DNA of 64,000 bases from Glaciimonas soli. GTDB taxonomy: Bacteria; Pseudomonadota; Gammaproteobacteria; Burkholderiales; Burkholderiaceae_D. Every line of letters begins with the position of its first letter. Within the stretch, counting starts at the first letter, position 1. Of the stretch, positions 62,335 to 64,000 are shown piece by piece. The stretch covers positions 255,137-319,136 of the forward strand of contig NZ_WINI01000007.1 of the NCBI RefSeq assembly GCF_009497155.1, read 5' to 3'. The notes below the pieces were generated by a model, which saw only the letters and a list, made by a program, of their open reading frames with translations, was not told the origin of the DNA and did not search any database. The position numbers and the translations under genes are program-made.

Positions 62335-62862
62335 ATACCCGTAACGCGCACGGATGTTGGATTACATGTTTGGATGAATAGGATAAAGTCCGGCGAGATT
62401 GACATACGTTTTGATTGGTGAAAAATTTTCTCAAGATGAATGTTGAATGTGACAAGCTCGCTGGTTGATGTAGTGCGTTGGTTTAAAGAACCTTTTTGCT
62501 GTTTTTGTTGAGCTCAAGTTTTGTTGTTAACTATTAATTTAGCTCACCGCTGGCCTTATGCGCGCAATATGTTTTTGCAAAATTTATTTTGCACCGCGCC
62601 ACTGTGATGCAAAAAGTTGATAGCAGCTTGATTCAACATGCGGCAACGCTACATCCGCGCCCCGTCGTGCCCTCAGCTTCTTTCATTTTATGAACGATTG
62701 CTGACACACCAAGGCAGTTCCCTCCCAGACATTATCTCCTCGCGTACATCCCTTATTTTGTCGCTGACAAAGTTGCAAAAACGTTGCGGTGCGTTGAAAG
62801 AACGCTGCAGCCTGCAATCTTAAGCGACATAGAATTGACCTAAGGGTCATGGAGCGAAAAAA
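62335..62862 (+). promoter_or_regulatory. rne upstream region and probable structured leader
   Basis: No convincing gene lies here. The last 80 bases can form GCGTTGAAAGAACGC (62791-62805) inside a longer TTGC..GCAA stem, and GACCTAAGGGTC (62837-62848) directly before the ribosome-binding site. E. coli rne has a long autoregulatory leader bound by RNase E; the same design is plausible here but not shown. Confidence 0.4.
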
Positions 62863-64000
62863 ATGAAACGCATGTTGTTTAATGCTACGCAGCAAGAAGA
62901 ATTGCGTGTAGCTATTGTTGATGGGCAAAAACTCATCGATATTGATATCGAAACTACTGGACGCGAATTACGCAAGTCCAATATCTACAAGGGTGTCATT
63001 ACCCGCATCGAACCATCGCTAGAAGCCTGCTTCGTCAACTATGGCGAAGAGCGTCACGGCTTTTTACCATTCAAAGAAGTCGCCCGCACCTACTTTAAAG
63101 AAGGTGTCGACGTACGTAATGTTTCCATCAAGGAAGCATTACGTGAGGGGCAGGAAATCATGGTTCAGGTCGAAAAAGAAGAGCGCGGCAATAAAGGTGC
63201 GGCGCTAACCTCTTTCGTTTCTCTGGCTGGACGCTATTTGGTATTGATGCCAAACAACCCACGCGGTGGTGGTGTTTCGCGTCGCGTTGAGGGAGAAGAC
63301 CGTCAAGAACTGCGTGAAACCATGGACAAACTTGACTTGCCTAGCGGCATGTCAGTCATTGCTCGTACAGCAGGTATTGGCCGCAATGTTGATGAGTTGC
63401 AATGGGATTTAAACTATCTGATGCAACTTTGGCGCGCAATCGAAGGCGCTAGCACACAAGGCAATGGCGCTTTCCTGATTTATCAAGAATCGTCTTTAGT
63501 CATCCGTGCCATCCGCGATTATTTCCAACCGGATATCGGCGAAATTCTGATCGATACCGACGACATTTACGATCAAGCCCAGCAATTCATGGCACACGTG
63601 ATGCCAGATATGGTGCATCGCGTCAAACGCTATCGCGATGACGTGCCACTGTTCTCGCGCTTCCAGATCGAACATCAAATCGAAACCGCTTATTCACGTA
63701 CCGTACCGCTACCGTCCGGCGGCGCTATTGTGATTGACCACACTGAAGCTTTGGTTTCAGTTGACGTCAACTCGGCACGCGCCACCCGTGGCAGCGATAT
63801 CGAAACCACTGCATTCAATACCAATTGCGAAGCAGCGGAAGAAGTTGCGCGTCAATTGCGTTTGCGCGATTTGGGTGGTTTGATCGTGATCGATTTCATC
63901 GACATGGAGAATGCCAAGAATCAACGCGAAGTCGAAACTCGTCTGAAGGATGCTTTGCGCTATGACCGCGCACGTGTCCAAATGGGCAAGATTTCGCGCT
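62863..64000 (+). CDS. rne: Ribonuclease E, N-terminal part (runs off window)
   Basis: The frame opens at ATG 62863 behind GGAG (62851) and is open to the end of the window (379 codons). It begins [21 protein letters not shown]. The S1 domain is at about residues 35-120, followed by the 5' sensor and the DNase I-like catalytic domain with [12 protein letters not shown]. RNase E starts mRNA decay and processes rRNA and tRNA. The zinc-link and C-terminal scaffold lie outside. Confidence 0.96.
   Translation, partial: MKRMLFNATQQEELRVAIVDGQKLIDIDIETTGRELRKSNIYKGVITRIEPSLEACFVNYGEERHGFLPFKEVARTYFKEGVDVRNVSIKEALREGQEIMVQVEKEERGNKGAALTSFVSLAGRYLVLMPNNPRGGGVSRRVEGEDRQELRETMDKLDLPSGMSVIARTAGIGRNVDELQWDLNYLMQLWRAIEGASTQGNGAFLIYQESSLVIRAIRDYFQPDIGEILIDTDDIYDQAQQFMAHVMPDMVHRVKRYRDDVPLFSRFQIEHQIETAYSRTVPLPSGGAIVIDHTEALVSVDVNSARATRGSDIETTAFNTNCEAAEEVARQLRLRDLGGLIVIDFIDMENAKNQREVETRLKDALRYDRARVQMGKISR

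Noticed and set aside
62028-62405. Minus-strand frame of 125 residues and plus-strand frame of 88 residues between rluC and rne
   Set aside because: Both run across repeat copy D and parts of their translation come from the repeat core. No ribosome-binding site or domain is seen.
62638-62823. Plus-strand frame of 61 residues ahead of rne
   Set aside because: It lies in the probable rne leader, has no ribosome-binding site and a non-protein-like composition.

Overview
The window looks like chromosome of a betaproteobacterium of the order Burkholderiales, most likely Oxalobacteraceae (Herminiimonas/Janthinobacterium-like). This rests on gene order: lepA-lepB-DUF4845-rnc-era-recO-pdxJ-acpS, yceD-rpmF-plsX-fabHDG-acpP-fabF-ygfX-rpoE-rseA-rseB-mucD, prpR divergent from prpB-prpC-acnD-prpF, and an NUDIX-aat-bpt-pyrD block. 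The assignment is an inference from content; no database comparison was possible.

Bases 1-5010 are the accessory end: a cut-off secreted protein (candidate immunity protein), an AT-rich glycoside-hydrolase-19-like enzyme and a 5'-truncated VgrG (type VI secretion tip protein), all on the minus strand, then a junction where vgrG and an opposing gene remnant are both cut, then a chain of tiny overlapping frames leading into a large serine recombinase. The recombinase reading frame ends inside the first of two identical initiator tRNA genes, which makes that tRNA the likely attachment site of an integrated element.

From 5 to 33 kb come housekeeping and central metabolism genes. They comprise N-end-rule transferases (aat, bpt), pyrD, a pirin, an orphan FtsX-type permease, isocitrate lyase, coaD, and the complete methylcitrate pathway for propionate with its sigma-54 regulator PrpR and a consensus -24/-12 promoter. 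After these lie aroC, a transporter-acyltransferase fusion, small secreted and membrane proteins, and wrbA. From 33 to 49 kb come uvrC, the acpS-to-lepA block (with a benE transporter inserted between pdxJ and recO) and the envelope-stress module rpoE-rseA-rseB-mucD. From 49 to 58 kb lies the fatty-acid synthesis cluster ending in rpmF and yceD, divergent from maf and an RsmI-like methylase. From 58 kb to the end come sppA, a Rieske protein, a HAD phosphatase, rluC and the start of rne (RNase E), which runs off the window.

The most unusual content is between genes. Four copies (20804, 41613, 58193, 62228) share a conserved 35-37 base core and a CGTAGC motif, while their flanking arms differ between copies but pair within each copy. 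Three other 149-164 base elements (9839, 35622, 57987) have 35-38 base terminal inverted repeats and recognisable internal similarity, like a miniature transposable element family. A REP-type doublet, a single REP and several terminators make up the rest.
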